Of a stretch of 64,000 nucleotides of DNA, positions 42,306 to 51,181 are shown in pieces. The position numbers were made by a program, and so were the translations under genes. Positions within the stretch are counted from its first letter, which is position 1. Each line of letters starts with the position of its first letter. Location: assembly GCA_002342035.1 (NCBI GenBank), contig DDPE01000049.1:16547-80546 (forward strand). The letters run 5' to 3'. Below the pieces are notes generated by a model. It did not search any database. It worked only from the letters and a program-made list of their open reading frames with translations, and was not told the DNA's origin. This stretch comes from Asticcacaulis sp. UBA2476. Lineage in GTDB: Bacteria > Pseudomonadota > Alphaproteobacteria > Caulobacterales > Caulobacteraceae.

Positions 42306-43295
42306 CTATTGTTTTCGCGGGGCGGACAGTCCTGCATCGGTTTGCTCGACCGGCTGCATAGTGCCATCGGGGTTGTAGTACAGATGCTCGGCCCGCACAG
42401 CCCGCCTGCCAATGGCGCCGGTCTGATCACCGATGGTAAGCGACGCATCATGGTAGAAGAAATAGTCCTTGCCTTTGAAGGTGATGATGCCTGGATGGAT
42501 GGTAAAGCTGTTTTTGCCGGAGCCGGTCAGCACACCTTGGAACGTCCACGGGCCGGTGATCGACGCAGCGGTGGCGTATGATATGGTCTCATCCTTATCC
42601 TTTGACTTATCGCGTGAGGCATAGGTCAGGTAATAGATATCGCCGCGCTTAGTGATCCACGGGCCTTCCTCGAAATGAGGCAGGTCGAACTGCTTGATAG
42701 GGCCGTCCAGCTCGATCATATTGGGTTTCAGCTTGGCGTAATAGCAGTTGAAATTGCCCCAGATCAGCCAGGCCGTGCCGTCGTCATCAATGAACACGGT
42801 CGGGTCGATATCGTCCCAGGTGTGCGGGCCCTGCGGGGTCATCTGGTTATGTATCAACGCAGTGCCGCGGGCATCGACAAACGGACCGGTAGGGCTGTCG
42901 GAGACCGCCACGCCGATGGCTTTGCCGGGCTGGGTTTTGTCGTGCTCAACGGCGGCGTAGAAATAAAACTTGCCCTCTTTTTCAATCGTTTGTGCCGCCC
43001 AGGCGTCTTTTGCGGCCCACTTGAAATCGGTCGCCTTCATGATCGGCCTGTGAGCGGTCCAGGTTAGAAGGTCTTTGGAGGAAAAGACGCGCCAGTCCTT
43101 CATGGTGAACATTTCTTCGCCGCGCGCTTCGTCATGGCCGGTGTAGAGATAGACCGTATCCCCCACCACCAGCGGGGCCGGATCAGCGGTGAACATATCG
43201 GTAAACAGCGGGTTGGACCCCGGTTCGCGGGGCTCGGCTGTGGCGGTCGTGGCCAGCATAAGGCCCGCCATGATGAGTGACGTGGTTTTCAGCAT
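42306..43295 (-). CDS. glycoside hydrolase family 43
   Basis: A 329-residue secreted five-bladed beta-propeller enzyme. Signal peptide to about residue 20. MFTADPAPLVVGDTVYLYTGHDEA (catalytic-base Asp), DDIDPTVFIDDDGTAWLIWG (pKa-modulating Asp region) and HFEEGPWITKRGDIYYLTYAS (acid Glu) are GH43 landmarks, and the C-terminal HPGIITFKGKDYFFYHD fits arabinosidase/xylosidase subfamilies. It probably releases arabinose or xylose from hemicellulose side chains. Divergent from the esterase gene at 43462 across 166 bp, so shared regulation is plausible. Confidence 0.92.
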   Translation of the reverse strand: MLKTTSLIMAGLMLATTATAEPREPGSNPLFTDMFTADPAPLVVGDTVYLYTGHDEARGEEMFTMKDWRVFSSKDLLTWTAHRPIMKATDFKWAAKDAWAAQTIEKEGKFYFYAAVEHDKTQPGKAIGVAVSDSPTGPFVDARGTALIHNQMTPQGPHTWDDIDPTVFIDDDGTAWLIWGNFNCYYAKLKPNMIELDGPIKQFDLPHFEEGPWITKRGDIYYLTYASRDKSKDKDETISYATAASITGPWTFQGVLTGSGKNSFTIHPGIITFKGKDYFFYHDASLTIGDQTGAIGRRAVRAEHLYYNPDGTMQPVEQTDAGLSAPRKQ

Positions 43296-43461
43296 GTTGA
43301 TCTTCCCTGGTTTTGTTTTTTTATTAGATTGTTTTGTCGCGATATCGTTGTCGAAAGCCGCTTACACTTTTCGACTATCGCTTAGTATGGCGGGCTTTGA
43401 CAGATGTGCAATAGTCTGAGTAAATAGCGGTCAAATAACACTTATAAACGGGAAAACGCTG

Positions 43462-44484
43462 ATGAAGATTTTCGCTCACCTGATGGTGGCGGCCGCGATT
43501 GCCTGTGCGCCAGTCGCCTATGCAAAGCCGGTGACTGTGGAAAAGATTACGGTCCACGGCACATCGCTTGAGGGCAATCTGGAGGGTAATTCGGCGGATC
43601 GCAGCGTGATTGTCTATCTGCCGCCCGACTATGCCGCCAACCCGCAAAAACGCTATCCAGTTATCTATGCCCTGCACGGTTATTCGATCAGCAATGAAAT
43701 CTGGACGCGCGAGATCAAATCACCGGCCACGATCGAGGCGGCCTTTGGGGCGGGGGTAAAGGACATGATCGTCGTCCTGCCCAATTCGCAGACCGTGCAT
43801 AATGGCTCGATGTATTCCAACTCGGTCACGACCGGCGATTGGGAAGGGTTTATTGCCCGCGATGTGGTCGCCTATATTGACAAAAACTACCGCACGATTG
43901 CCAAGCGTGAGAGCCGGGGGCTGGCCGGCCATTCGATGGGCGGCTATGGCACCATGCGCATCGGCATGAAGCACCCGGAGGTGTTCGGCGCGCTCTATTC
44001 CATGAGCCCGTGCTGCATGTCGGCGCGCGGGGCTCCGCCACCAGAGACGGCGGCCAAGCTTGAGGCGCTGAAAAGCCCTGAAGAGTCAAAGTCGCTGGGG
44101 TTCATGGAGCGGGCGACTTTGGCCACGGCATCGGCCTGGTCACCTAACCCCAAGGCCGCGCCGTTTTATGCTGATCTGCCGACCAAAGACGGCGTGGTGC
44201 AGCCGGATGTGCTGGCGCGATGGGCGGCCAATGCGCCCAACGCGATGGTGCATCAATATGTGCCGAGCTTGCGAAAATATAAGGCGATTGCCCTGGATGT
44301 TGGCGACCGTGACGGGCTGAAAACCGATACCGAAGCCCTGCACAAAATCCTTAGCGACTATGGCATTAAGAACAGCTATCAGCTTTATGACGGCGATCAC
44401 GTCAGCGGCGTTGCCGACCGCTTCCAGAACCATGTCCTGCCGTTCTTTGACAAAAATCTGTCATTTGAGGCAAAGGTGAAATAA
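43462..44484 (+). CDS. secreted esterase (CE1/esterase D type)
   Basis: A 340-residue alpha/beta hydrolase with a signal peptide to about residue 22. YLPPDYAANPQKRYPVIYALHGYS, nucleophile Ser in LAGHSMGGYGTM, Asp in ALDVGDRDGLKTDT and His in DGDHVSGVAD form the triad. The family includes feruloyl and acetyl-xylan esterases. Its position divergent from GH43 fits removal of ester groups from hemicellulose. Confidence 0.88.
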   Translation: MKIFAHLMVAAAIACAPVAYAKPVTVEKITVHGTSLEGNLEGNSADRSVIVYLPPDYAANPQKRYPVIYALHGYSISNEIWTREIKSPATIEAAFGAGVKDMIVVLPNSQTVHNGSMYSNSVTTGDWEGFIARDVVAYIDKNYRTIAKRESRGLAGHSMGGYGTMRIGMKHPEVFGALYSMSPCCMSARGAPPPETAAKLEALKSPEESKSLGFMERATLATASAWSPNPKAAPFYADLPTKDGVVQPDVLARWAANAPNAMVHQYVPSLRKYKAIALDVGDRDGLKTDTEALHKILSDYGIKNSYQLYDGDHVSGVADRFQNHVLPFFDKNLSFEAKVK

Positions 44485-44520
44485 GCAAAATTAAAACGCC
44501 CTTTTTCATCCGGAGCGGAA

Positions 44521-45045
44521 ATGGATTTATGGACAAAAGCCTATAGCCGCATTTTATCCACCTCTATCGGAACGATCACATGGTATCCCATAGCCGTTGA
44601 CACTCCGGATCTGGTGCGTGATATGGAACAGTCAAGCTTTAGCTATAGCGGCGGCGCGCTCATCGTGTCCGAAAATGGCCAAAAGGTGTTTCTGACGTGG
44701 TGGTGGCAGGACGGGCAATATTGCCTGGCAGTATCGGAAAAGGCTGAGAATAATTGGTTAGTGCTTAGCCTTGATCGCATCGGGTGTCGTTGGAATGGCC
44801 CTTGGGAAGAGATTTGTGATTCTGCGGTATCGGGAGTCCGATTTTACGCCGAAGCGGATGACAGGCTGCAGCGGATTGTGGGTGTGAAACACCTGCTGAC
44901 GACTAAAACCGGCAGTCAGTTTATGTGGATAGCCACAGGCGGGGACAGATTGATCGGTGACGTTGATGATCTATGGGTCAGCGTTGGCGTTGAGCCAGAT
45001 AACCTTGCGGGTTTGGTTGAGATCGCTCACTTAGACGGCACTTAA
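44521..45045 (+). CDS. hypothetical protein
   Basis: A 174-residue protein rich in Trp (WYPIAV, LTWWWQDGQYCL, NNWLVLSLD, RWNGPWEEI) with a beta-strand pattern. No signal peptide or membrane segment. It starts 37 bases after the esterase stop and may be co-transcribed. A hairpin follows the stop. Not recognised. Confidence 0.6.
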   Translation: MDLWTKAYSRILSTSIGTITWYPIAVDTPDLVRDMEQSSFSYSGGALIVSENGQKVFLTWWWQDGQYCLAVSEKAENNWLVLSLDRIGCRWNGPWEEICDSAVSGVRFYAEADDRLQRIVGVKHLLTTKTGSQFMWIATGGDRLIGDVDDLWVSVGVEPDNLAGLVEIAHLDGT

Positions 45046-45047
45046 AC

Positions 45048-45081
45048 CAGTCAAAAGTACCCGAAGGGCAACTTTTGACTG
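45048..45081. terminator. hairpin between convergent genes
   Basis: A perfect 11-bp stem CAGTCAAAAGT (45048-45058) with 45071-45081, loop of 12 bases. No long T tract. It lies between the gene ending at 45045 and the convergent gene ending at 45088. Confidence 0.6.
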
Positions 45082-45087
45082 AAGCCC

Positions 45088-46173
45088 TTAAGCCGCGTGC
45101 CCCTCCGCCCGGCGCAGGCGCCAGAAACGGATGGTGCGCAGCGCCGTCTCACGCGGCAGGTCGGCATAAAGCCGGCCATATTCCTGCGCCTTGGCCATGG
45201 CGTTTTCCTGATGGTTAAGCATGATCATGGCATAGGTCAGGAACAGCGATTTCTCAAGGTCAGCGGACTTGCACGCAATGGCCAGGGCGTCGATTTCACG
45301 CTTTTCCACCAGATGCTTGGCGGTCAGGAAATCAAGATCGGCCAGTTGCGACAGGGCGACCAGGAACCAGGTCGGATTCGGGTCACGCATATAGCGCGCC
45401 AGCAGCGGCGGGGTCAGTTTTTCGTTCTTGCGCAGGGCCTCGACCTCAGCCGAAATGGCTTCATAATCCGCCGGATATGAGCCGTGGGCGATGGCGACGC
45501 TGTTGCGGCCCTTGCTCATGGCCTCATCCAGCAAGGCCGGATCGAGCTTGGCGTTTTCTTCGAGGATGCGCTCACGCAGGCGGGCTTCGACCACGAAATA
45601 CATCTCGTTCATCAGGTCGGCGGGCAGGTCGGTCCGCCCAATGACGGCGGCGTGTAGTTCCGGATTGGCCTGAGCGCGGGCCACGACCGCTTCGGTCGAT
45701 TCCCGCGACAGGCGCGCGCCTTCGTTTTTCAAAAGCACATTGAGCGTGGTGTCGTCGCCGCGTTTGACGATGACGCCGGAGACGTTTTCGGTGACGGTTT
45801 CCCGGCGCGACACGGCGCGTAAGTGCTCCTGTCCCTGGGTATTGACGACGTGCAAAAGGTCGCTTTCCGACAGAGCGTTTGAGCGCATCAGGATCGGTTC
45901 GGCCACATCGATATGGTCGACCATCAGTTGGCGCAACAGCCCTTGCGGAGCCGCCGCCGCACCAGACATTTTATGGGCGATTTCGGCGCGGACCACGGCC
46001 TCCATCTCATCGGTGAGCTGGCTCATGACCATATCGTAAAGCTGCATTTCCGTGTCGGAAATGGCGTCAGGATGGGCCAGAAACAGGTTGGTGACTTCGC
46101 GCAGGAGCTCACGGCGTTTGCCGCTCGACGGCTCCTTGGCGAGGTCGATCAGAGATAATAAGGCAGATGACAT
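45088..46173 (-). CDS. DUF2336 domain protein
   Basis: A 361-residue all-helical protein of the DUF2336 family, common in Alphaproteobacteria and of unknown role. HEAT-like helix repeats are seen through most of the length (VAEPILMRSNALSESDLLHVV, HAAVIGRTDLPADLMNEMYFVVEARLRERIL, TPPLLARYMRDPNPTWFLVALSQLADLDFLTAKHLV). No membrane segment. It is downstream of, and in the same direction as, the Pro/Ala-rich gene at 46221 with a 47-bp gap. Confidence 0.88.
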   Translation of the reverse strand: MSSALLSLIDLAKEPSSGKRRELLREVTNLFLAHPDAISDTEMQLYDMVMSQLTDEMEAVVRAEIAHKMSGAAAAPQGLLRQLMVDHIDVAEPILMRSNALSESDLLHVVNTQGQEHLRAVSRRETVTENVSGVIVKRGDDTTLNVLLKNEGARLSRESTEAVVARAQANPELHAAVIGRTDLPADLMNEMYFVVEARLRERILEENAKLDPALLDEAMSKGRNSVAIAHGSYPADYEAISAEVEALRKNEKLTPPLLARYMRDPNPTWFLVALSQLADLDFLTAKHLVEKREIDALAIACKSADLEKSLFLTYAMIMLNHQENAMAKAQEYGRLYADLPRETALRTIRFWRLRRAEGHAA

Positions 46174-46220
46174 GTGCAGACCATGTGATTGAAATATTCT
46201 ATTTCGGAACGCGGTAGTTT

Positions 46221-47144
46221 TTACGGTTTGGTATCAGCAGTTTGGGCCGTCGGCAGGTTGTCACCAGCCGCAGAGGTGTTGGACAGACTATCGGGCACCA
46301 GACCGTAGTCGCGGTGCAGCGAATAATAACGCGCGCCCTGATCGGTGGTGGCGCTGTCGGTTTCGCCCGCAGCAACCGCCGGACCGCGGTAATATTTGCT
46401 GGTGGGCGGAATGTGGTAGGCGTCAGGATCGGGCGCGACCGTCAGAGTTTGTTCGGCCGCAGATGGCGAAGGCGGCGGGGCAACCGGGCTAAGCGCCACT
46501 TTCGTTTCAGGCTTTGCGGCGGCAGCGGCCTGAACCGGCGCTGGCTTAGGTGCGGCAGGTTTAGGGTTGGGGATCGGCGCCATGGTCACCGGCGGCGGAA
46601 CCGCCTTTGCTACGGGCTTGGCGGGTGCCGGTTTGGTCGCGGGCGCAGATGTATGACGCACCACCCCAGCGGCTTCCAGTTCGCGCAGGGCCTCAGCCGT
46701 CAGGCGCGGTGGTGGCGCGGGCAGTGCAGGCGCGTTAACAGACGCCACGGTCATTATGGGTGCGGTTTGGGGCGCGACGGCGACGCTGCGCGGACGATAG
46801 ATATAGGCGGCAGCCGGTTCCGGCACATAGGGCGCGGGGCGCTCAGACGATGCCGCAACCGGGGATAAGATGTCGGAGAGGGCCACAGGGGGTATGTTTT
46901 GCGGGGCTGCGGGCTGGGCTTTTGGGGCCGTTTGGCTTTGTGATTTTCCGGCCCAATTCAGGTCTTTTTTGAAAAAGCCACCGACTTCGCCATAAGGGGA
47001 CGGCGGTACACCATACTGTCCGGCTTTTGGGGCCGTATCTGATGGTTTTCCGGGCCAGTTAAGCATGGGGTCAGGCGCGGCCGCCACAGGCAGCACACTC
47101 ACCAAAATCCCGCACACACTGAGACGAAACAGAGCCTTTACCAT
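46221..47144 (-). CDS. Pro/Ala-rich secreted protein
   Basis: A 307-residue protein from ATG 47144: signal peptide (MVKALFRLSVCGILVSVLPVAAA), then two copies of an LNWxGK...TAPKA motif within 45 residues, then a long low-complexity region rich in Pro, Ala and Lys (KPAPAKPVAKAVPPP) that is probably disordered and periplasmic, and a final stretch with DPDAYHIPPTSKYYRGP and ARYYSLHRDYGLVPDS. It could be a periplasm-spanning or envelope-attached protein. No family recognised. Confidence 0.65.
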   Translation of the reverse strand: MVKALFRLSVCGILVSVLPVAAAPDPMLNWPGKPSDTAPKAGQYGVPPSPYGEVGGFFKKDLNWAGKSQSQTAPKAQPAAPQNIPPVALSDILSPVAASSERPAPYVPEPAAAYIYRPRSVAVAPQTAPIMTVASVNAPALPAPPPRLTAEALRELEAAGVVRHTSAPATKPAPAKPVAKAVPPPVTMAPIPNPKPAAPKPAPVQAAAAAKPETKVALSPVAPPPSPSAAEQTLTVAPDPDAYHIPPTSKYYRGPAVAAGETDSATTDQGARYYSLHRDYGLVPDSLSNTSAAGDNLPTAQTADTKP

Positions 47145-47306
47145 CACACCGCGATCACAAAAAACAGGTTGCAACGCGATGACCCTACGCCGTCAAGTTT
47201 AATATCCGCCTAACCGGATGGGAGGATTCGCAGGTTAATATTTTGAGATATATATTTTCGGAATAATACTTAGGATGATAGTCTTAAAGGTTGTTGGCGG
47301 TAACGG

Positions 47307-47708
47307 ATGAAATTCGGGCAGCTTAAATCGGTCGCACATAATATCGCAGACTCCTTTACGTCCGGGATATGTCTGCTGATTAATTGTGTCGAATTCATCG
47401 ATGTATATGCTGAAGCGCAGGTCTCACCTGATGGGTATATTATCGTTGATTTTTTGGAAGGCTCGATAATTGAGGGCGTGGCATCGGAGACATTGTTGCG
47501 CGCGACTAAGCACTACAAAGAGGCCTTAAGGACGCTGTGTGAACGGCATGGTTTGGCCTTTGATGACTTTGAGAGTCTCAAAGTGCGCTTTGCTGTAGAT
47601 AGGGTTTACGGAGGGTATTTCGTGGCCGAGATACGGGATCGGCAGGGGCGATCTTCAATAGATCGGTATGCCGGATCGCCCGCGCGAAGGATCAGGACGC
47701 GGCGTTAG
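47307..47708 (+). CDS. hypothetical protein
   Basis: A 133-residue protein, MKFGQLKSVAHNIADSFTSG, with a mixed alpha/beta pattern (YIIVDFLEGSIIEG, ATKHYKEALRTLCERHGLAFDDFESLKVRFAVDR) and a basic C-terminal tail (RRIRTRR). Cytoplasmic. It ends 39 bases before a REP-like repeat. Not recognised. Confidence 0.6.
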   Translation: MKFGQLKSVAHNIADSFTSGICLLINCVEFIDVYAEAQVSPDGYIIVDFLEGSIIEGVASETLLRATKHYKEALRTLCERHGLAFDDFESLKVRFAVDRVYGGYFVAEIRDRQGRSSIDRYAGSPARRIRTRR

Positions 47709-47747
47709 CCTCCACCACCGCATCTCGCCTTCGCCTCGTGCGGTCCC

Positions 47748-47801
47748 CCTCCCCAACGTGTTGGGGGAGGTGGCAGGCGCGTAGCGTCCTGACGGAGGGG
47801 G
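47748..47801 (+). repeat. REP-like unit, forward
   Basis: CCTCCCCAAC/GTTGGGGGAGG hairpin (one bulge), then TGGC, a short GC-rich variable part, and GACGGAGGGGGCA at the end. Same layout as the other units: hairpin A, variable hairpin B, GGAGGGG end. Confidence 0.6.
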
Positions 47802-47813
47802 CAAACGGGAGGG

Positions 47814-49646
47814 CTACCCCTTCAAGCCTTCGCGCATTTCCTCCAGGCCCAGCCATTCCATTTCGCCGGCCTCCAGATCGCTTTTCAGGCGGTCGAGCGT
47901 AACCATGGTGGCGTCGAACTTTTTCGGGTTCTTGGCATAGAGATCCGGGTCGGCGAGTGTGGCCTCAAGCGCTTTGATCTCCGCTTCCCATTTCGGCATG
48001 AAGGCGGTTAAGTCCTCAAGACGCTTTTGGTCTTTATAGCTCAGCTTTTTGGCGGCAGTTTTGGCCGCAGGGGCTGCGGCTGCCGGGGCCGCCGTAAAGG
48101 TCTTGCCGGTGGTTTTTTCGCGCGATTTTGAGCTGATCTCAGAAAAGAAATCCGGGTTTTGACGCAGGAAATCTTGCCAGCCGCCGGGGGTTTCGACCGC
48201 CCCGCCGCGCCCGTTGAGCGCTAAGGTCGAGGTCGCCAGCCGGTCGATAAAATCCCGGTCGTGGGACACGAGGATCAGCGTGCCGTCAAAGTCGGCCAGC
48301 ATGTCTTCAAGCAGGTCGAGCGTGTCCATATCCAGATCGTTGGTCGGCTCATCCAGCACCAGAAGATTGGTCGATTTGGCCAAGGCGCGGGCCAGTTGCA
48401 GGCGGTTGCGCTCGCCCCCCGACAGGGACTTGACCGGCTGACGCAACTGATTGTCGCGGAACAGGAAATCCTTGGCATAGGCGGCGACGTGCTTGGGCTG
48501 ACCCTGCACCAAAATTTGATCGCTGCCAGAGTTCGCCAGCATGTCCCACAGGGTTTCATCGCCTTTCAGGGCGTCGCGGCCCTGATCGAGATAGGCGACT
48601 TCAAGCGCGGTGCCGAGTTTGATTTCGCCGCTGTTGGCCGGTTCCTGACCCAGCAACAGCTTGATCAGGGTCGATTTGCCGGCACCATTGGGGCCGACGA
48701 TGGCGAGGCGGTCGCCGCGCATGATGCGGGTCGAAAAATCGTTGAGCAACACCTTATCGCCGAACGATTTTGACACGCCTTTGAGTTCGGCGACCAGCTT
48801 ACCCGATGTGCCGCCGGAATCGATCGACATTTCCATGGTCTTGGAGCGTTGCAGCAGGCGCGCAAAGGCATCGGCGCGCATGGCGTTGAGGCGGGCGGCG
48901 CGGCCTTCGTTGCGGGTACGACGGGCGGTGATCGACGAATAAAAGGTCTTGGTTTCGCGCTCGATCGCTTTTTGCAGGCGGCTGAGGGATTCCTCATCGT
49001 CCTTCATGACCTGATCGGACCAGGCCTCAAATGAGGAATAACCGGCATCAAGCTGGCGCACCTTACGGTTATAGAGCCAGTAACACCGTTGAGTGACGCG
49101 CTCTAAGAATGTCCGGTCGTGGCTGACCACTAAGACCGCACCGCGGAAACTACGGATGCGGTCTTCGAGGGTCTCAATCGCAAAAATATCGAGGTGATTG
49201 GTCGGCTCATCGAGGAAGATCAGGTCGGGTTCTTCGGCAAAGGCCTTGGCGAGCGCGGCGCGGCGCTTTTCGCCACCGGACAGGCCCGCCGTTTGTTTTT
49301 GCGGATCAAGCCCGAAGGCATAGAGTTCAGCTTCTGCGGTATAATGTTCCGCGCCGGCCGAGGTCAGCCAATCGAGCAGGGTCTCACCCACTGGCTCCGG
49401 TTCTTGCAGCACAAAGGCATACTTCATGCCGTTCATGACGATGCGCTCGCCGGAATCGGTGTCGATCAGCCCGGCCATCAGGCGCATCAGCGTCGATTTG
49501 CCCGCGCCGTTTTTACCGACCAGACAGGCGCGGACATTGCGCTCTAACGCGATATCGACCCCGTCAAACAGCGGGTGGGAGCCATCCATCAGGCGGATGT
49601 CTTTGAGGGCGAGCAGGGGGGCTTTGGTGCTGGGTGTTTTGGCCAT
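47814..49646 (-). CDS. uup: ABC-F ATPase, Uup type
   Basis: A 610-residue soluble protein with two ABC domains. Walker A GKNGAGKS (about 44-51) and GPNGAGKS (about 317), signatures LSGGEKRR and LSGGERNR, Walker B DLIFLDEPTNHLD and LLVLDEPTNDLD, a charged linker between them (QKAIERETKTFYSSITARRTRN), and a C-terminal coiled coil after an Ala/Lys linker that fits the DNA-binding tail of Uup. ABC-F proteins act on ribosomes; Uup is also linked to precise transposon excision in E. coli. Both ATP sites look intact. Confidence 0.9.
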   Translation of the reverse strand: MAKTPSTKAPLLALKDIRLMDGSHPLFDGVDIALERNVRACLVGKNGAGKSTLMRLMAGLIDTDSGERIVMNGMKYAFVLQEPEPVGETLLDWLTSAGAEHYTAEAELYAFGLDPQKQTAGLSGGEKRRAALAKAFAEEPDLIFLDEPTNHLDIFAIETLEDRIRSFRGAVLVVSHDRTFLERVTQRCYWLYNRKVRQLDAGYSSFEAWSDQVMKDDEESLSRLQKAIERETKTFYSSITARRTRNEGRAARLNAMRADAFARLLQRSKTMEMSIDSGGTSGKLVAELKGVSKSFGDKVLLNDFSTRIMRGDRLAIVGPNGAGKSTLIKLLLGQEPANSGEIKLGTALEVAYLDQGRDALKGDETLWDMLANSGSDQILVQGQPKHVAAYAKDFLFRDNQLRQPVKSLSGGERNRLQLARALAKSTNLLVLDEPTNDLDMDTLDLLEDMLADFDGTLILVSHDRDFIDRLATSTLALNGRGGAVETPGGWQDFLRQNPDFFSEISSKSREKTTGKTFTAAPAAAAPAAKTAAKKLSYKDQKRLEDLTAFMPKWEAEIKALEATLADPDLYAKNPKKFDATMVTLDRLKSDLEAGEMEWLGLEEMREGLKG

Positions 49647-49720
49647 GGCCAGCCTGTACTATCCCGCACCGCAAACGGCAAGGGCTTGATTTTGACGCGA
49701 CCTAAGCGGATAAGGCGACC

Positions 49721-50203
49721 ATGACCGCCGCCGCCAAACCTTTCTGGGAAACCAAGACCCTGTCGGAGATGAACCGCACGGAATGGGAAAGCCTGTGCGA
49801 TGGGTGCGGCCTGTGCTGTCTGGTGCGGTTTGAGGATGAAGACACCGGTGAGGTGATCCCGACGCGGGTACACTGCAAGCTGTTTAATCCCGACGCTTGC
49901 ACCTGTACCGACTACCCGAACCGTAAAAAGTACGTGCCCGACTGCATCAAGCTGACGCCACACAATATTGAGGCGCTGGCGTGGATGCCGAAATCATGTG
50001 CGTACCGGCGGCTGCATGAGGGCAAGGACCTGCCGCGCTGGCATCCGCTGATCACCGGTGACCCTGACAGCACCCATAAGGCGGGCGTGTCGATCCGCGG
50101 CCAAACTGTATCGGAAACCGCCTTTGCCGACATCGAGGACGCGATCGATTTTATGGCGATGGAGTGGGCCGAGGATCGCTCGGACTGGGACCCGAAGGGG
50201 TAG
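49721..50203 (+). CDS. YcgN-family cysteine cluster protein
   Basis: A 160-residue UPF0260/YcgN protein. CDGCGLCCLVRFEDEDTGE, then TRVHCKLFNPDACTCTDYPNRKKYVPDCIKL give the eight-cysteine pattern thought to bind a metal or Fe-S cluster. Reaction unknown. Divergent from uup across 74 bp; the next gene starts 4 bases after its stop. Confidence 0.92.
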   Translation: MTAAAKPFWETKTLSEMNRTEWESLCDGCGLCCLVRFEDEDTGEVIPTRVHCKLFNPDACTCTDYPNRKKYVPDCIKLTPHNIEALAWMPKSCAYRRLHEGKDLPRWHPLITGDPDSTHKAGVSIRGQTVSETAFADIEDAIDFMAMEWAEDRSDWDPKG

Positions 50204-50207
50204 GGGG

Positions 50208-50690
50208 ATGGATTTTTCGTTTCCGGAAATTTGCTGCGATAATTTGCGTGCTCGTTACAAAGATAATTTTAGTGTGAGTGCGTTTGATCACTGGCTGACT
50301 GAGGGAGAATGCGGGTCTCAACCGTTCATGTTCTATCAGGACGCCGTGGACAATGATCGAGTGGCTGATTACCAGATAATCGAAGATAGATTTTTGTATT
50401 TGTTTGGAAATCTAATCGGCAATGACTTTGTGTTATTTAATCGATCCAGGTCGTTAGAGCCAAAGTCGGTGTTTAAGAATAAAAAATTTCTTGGGTTTAA
50501 ACCGCAGGTGGTCAAGCTCATAACGCGCATGGTGCGAGAGCATTATATCGATGACTTTTATCTTCCTCAGTACCGTCTAAGGATTAAAGGCGGCTACGAT
50601 CTCACTCACCATTTCTATTTCGAAGACGAGGTGTTTGTCGAACCTGTAGTCAAGATAGTGCGCGATGCTGGATTGCATATTTTGAGATAG
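50208..50690 (+). CDS. hypothetical protein, AT-rich gene
   Basis: A 160-residue protein starting at ATG 50208 (AGGGGG directly before). It is rich in aromatic residues (DYQIIEDRFLYLFGNLIGNDFVLF, DLTHHFYFEDEVFVEPV). It starts 4 bases after the YcgN stop but is much more AT-rich, so it was probably inserted into the transcription unit. It is immediately followed by a REP-like unit. Family not recognised. Confidence 0.55.
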   Translation: MDFSFPEICCDNLRARYKDNFSVSAFDHWLTEGECGSQPFMFYQDAVDNDRVADYQIIEDRFLYLFGNLIGNDFVLFNRSRSLEPKSVFKNKKFLGFKPQVVKLITRMVREHYIDDFYLPQYRLRIKGGYDLTHHFYFEDEVFVEPVVKIVRDAGLHILR

Positions 50691-50739
50691 TACCCCTCCG
50701 TCCGCTGCGCGGCCACCTCCCCATTGGCATGGGGAGGAG
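50691..50739 (-). repeat. REP-like unit, reverse
   Basis: Read on the minus strand: CTCCTCCCCATGCCAATGGGG hairpin, AGGTGG, a GC-rich variable part (CCGCGCAGCGG), then ACGGAGGGGTA. It sits head to head with the left arm of the DUF559 cassette. Confidence 0.7.
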
Positions 50740-50746
50740 AAGAAAA

Positions 50747-50812
50747 TAGAACTCCCCCTGTTGCAGGGGGAGCTTCTATTTGATCAAACTGATCAAATAG
50801 AAGAGGGGGTAA
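50747..50812 (+). repeat. left inverted repeat of the DUF559 cassette
   Basis: Hairpin A CTCCCCCTG-TTG-CAGGGGGAG (50752-50772), hairpin B with a 13-bp stem (50773-50785 and 50791-50803, loop AAACT), then AGGGGGTAA. It differs from the right copy only at 50776 and 50800, which pair with each other. Confidence 0.85.
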
Positions 50813-50814
50813 TT

Positions 50815-51180
50815 TTACCGCGTGAACAGCTTCAGACGCTCCAAGGCGACAATCAGCATCCCCTCAACAGCTTCATCAGGATCAGACAAAACATCTTTTG
50901 CCGATATCCTGTAAACCTCAAGCCCCTTCTCTCTAAGCCATTGATCGCGAAATATATCCCGTTCAGGCCGGTCGCCAATATCATGCGCCATGCCGTCGAT
51001 CTCGATAATCAGCCGGGCTTTTGAACAGTAAAAATCCGCCACATAGGCGCCGATTGGATATTGCCTGCGGAATACCGGTTTGTCGGATTGGCGGTGTTTT
51101 AGGAGTGTCCATATAAGCATTTCAGGCAGGGACATGTCTGCGCGTAATGTCTTGGCAAATGAGCGTGTGTCGCCGTTCAT
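50815..51180 (-). CDS. DUF559 endonuclease-like protein
   Basis: A 121-residue PD-(D/E)XK-type nuclease of the DUF559/Vsr-like group. An N-terminal helix with Glu20 (SLPEMLIWTLLK), FRRQYPIGAYVADFYC with Asp49, and ARLIIEIDG with Glu60 and Asp62 form the D...ExD core; the later REKGLEVYRISAKDVLSDP is the family end. All catalytic-type residues are present. The function of the family is not established. Its ribosome site (GAGGGGG) is part of the flanking repeat on the minus strand, so gene and repeat are locked together. Confidence 0.88.
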   Translation of the reverse strand: MNGDTRSFAKTLRADMSLPEMLIWTLLKHRQSDKPVFRRQYPIGAYVADFYCSKARLIIEIDGMAHDIGDRPERDIFRDQWLREKGLEVYRISAKDVLSDPDEAVEGMLIVALERLKLFTR

Positions 51181-51181
51181 T

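Noticed and set aside
46242..46868. 208-residue Arg/Gly-rich frame opposite the Pro/Ala-rich gene
   Set aside because: Low-complexity mirror of the minus-strand gene; no ribosome site or domain.
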